Positions 63,257 through 64,000 of a stretch of DNA of 64,000 nt are shown here, piece after piece (within the stretch, counting starts at the first letter, position 1; every line of letters starts with the position of its first letter). The notes below the pieces were generated by a model that was given only the letters and a program-made list of their open reading frames with translations, did not search any database and was not told the origin of the DNA. A program made the position numbers and the translations under genes. Source of the stretch: Pseudonocardia sp. T1-2H (GTDB lineage Bacteria > Actinomycetota > Actinomycetes > Mycobacteriales > Pseudonocardiaceae). The stretch lies in the NCBI RefSeq assembly GCF_038039215.1, contig NZ_JBBPCL010000001.1, forward strand, positions 1,860,001 to 1,924,000, given 5' to 3'.

Positions 63257-64000
63257 CGTCGGGTGAGGGGGCGTCGGAGGATCTGTCGCGCCGCCTGCAG
63301 CTTCCGCGGCCACGCAGCTGCAGCGCATGCGCGCGCCGCTGTGGTCAGGAGGCGGAGCGCGAGGTCGTGCCCCCGGACAGAACAACGCGCACCGCGCGTC
63401 GCGATCGCATCTGACAACTGACTACCCCTGGATCAACGCGTGCGGAACGGCCTTTCGGCGATTGCCGCATGAGGTCGTGGGACCCGGTGATCGGGAGAAG
63501 ACGGATCTAATCCGCAGCGGTTGAGGACAGAATTCAGATCATCGCCTCACAGCCGCGGCCGTGGAAACCGCTCTCCCGGGGGGTGGTGCCCGGCATCACT
63601 CCGAAGATCACCAGGACCACGACGAAACAGGCGATGACGACGTGTGCCCCTTCTGAACAACGTGAGGCAGCGGCATTGCCGGTGCGACGAGCTTGTCGGA
63701 CCAGAGCTGGTGTTCGAGGCGGGTTTTAGGCAGTAGTCGGCGATGTCGTCAACAATCGTCGGCGGTCTTGACCCACGTAGGGCTTGGGGATGTCGTTCTG
63801 CGTCATGATCCAGTCGCGGACGGCGTGGGTCAGGGGCCGGCGGGTGAGCAACCGCCGGGCAAACGACCATGACACCCGCAGCAGTCAGGTCGAGAAGCAG
63901 TGCCGCAGGGTCTTTCGGTCCCGACTACCCCGACCGGATCACCCGTCGGGCCCCGGCACGGCGCGGGTGGCGGAACAACGTGGTGCGTTCTCGTGACGTG
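63257..64000. other. terminal region with no firm gene
   Basis: A minus-strand frame ending near 63,537 encodes a single helix and tail (IACFVVVLVIFGVMPGTTPR) but lacks a start codon. Further right, minus-strand peptides (for example IVDDIADYCLK) faintly recall the end of IS630-type transposases. Neither is strong enough to call. Confidence 0.4.

Overview
The window is high-GC DNA with the codon use and gene families of an actinomycete. A mycothiol-dependent isomerase-like enzyme, GAP-family, DUF1876, DUF1622 and DUF7144-like proteins, YcnI-CopC and an actinobacterial cytochrome oxidase subunit I fit Pseudonocardiaceae. A Pseudonocardia-like soil organism is my inference, not a demonstrated identity. 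There are no rRNA, tRNA or CRISPR features that I can support. Gene density is low. The segment mixes intact operons with an unusually large number of truncated, frameshifted or fused gene remnants, as expected of an accessory or decaying chromosomal region or a large plasmid.

Layout. 0-4.5 kb: two VapBC-type toxin-antitoxin modules, IS630 and IS3 transposase remnants and one GC-poor secreted protein. 4.5-7 kb: a frameshifted type I glutamine synthetase and a string of CoA-metabolism gene scraps. 7-16 kb: a GAF-ANTAR regulator and many small membrane proteins (YccF, K+ channel, half of a CLC channel, DUF1622, DUF7144). 16.5-19.5 kb: copper genes (YcnI, CopC), then a DsbA-like gene and an ABC ATPase that lost their 5' ends at one junction. 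19.8-21.8 kb: aldehyde dehydrogenase plus DUF779. 22.4-28 kb: DUF1876, a broken alpha/beta hydrolase with its partner gene, YihY, a lipoprotein and a GAP protein. 28.1-33.4 kb: an intact catabolic cluster (FCD-GntR regulator, MHS symporter, split transketolase, SDR). 33.4-38.1 kb: a mosaic of remnants around an intact TetR gene. 38.6-41 kb: acyl-CoA dehydrogenase and an amber-interrupted hydrolase. 41-44 kb: a second copy of a 7.4-kb segment, HdeD, a TMEM175-like protein and a haloperoxidase-type hydrolase. 44.5-46.2 kb: two secreted cell-wall hydrolases (M23, GH25). 46.6-53 kb: crotonase, AMP-ligase tail, mycothiol-dependent isomerase-like fragment, a large GH38 mannosidase and a DUF2961/GH172-like protein. 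53.7-60.9 kb: multicopper oxidase, HD protein, degenerate histidine kinase, STAS protein, nitronate monooxygenase, VOC protein. 61.5-63.3 kb: ctaD.

Two signals stand out. First, a 19-bp inverted repeat of the form CTCAYCCS-N3-SGGRTGAG occurs upstream of most of the small membrane or stress-type genes (sites near 7.06, 9.45, 10.54, 11.40, 13.34, 15.37, 25.80, 27.17 and 42.59 kb). It looks like the operator of one regulon that I do not recognise. Second, the 28.1-33.4 kb cluster has matching CTGTYRACAG-type palindromes in front of both the regulator and the transporter operon. This suggests a self-contained, substrate-induced pathway that uses a split transketolase without an accompanying kinase.

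Caution: most of the frameshifts reported here can be repaired by adding one base to a C or G run. They may therefore be assembly errors rather than biology. The truncation junctions, the internal deletion in the histidine kinase gene and the three in-frame amber codons are not explained that way.
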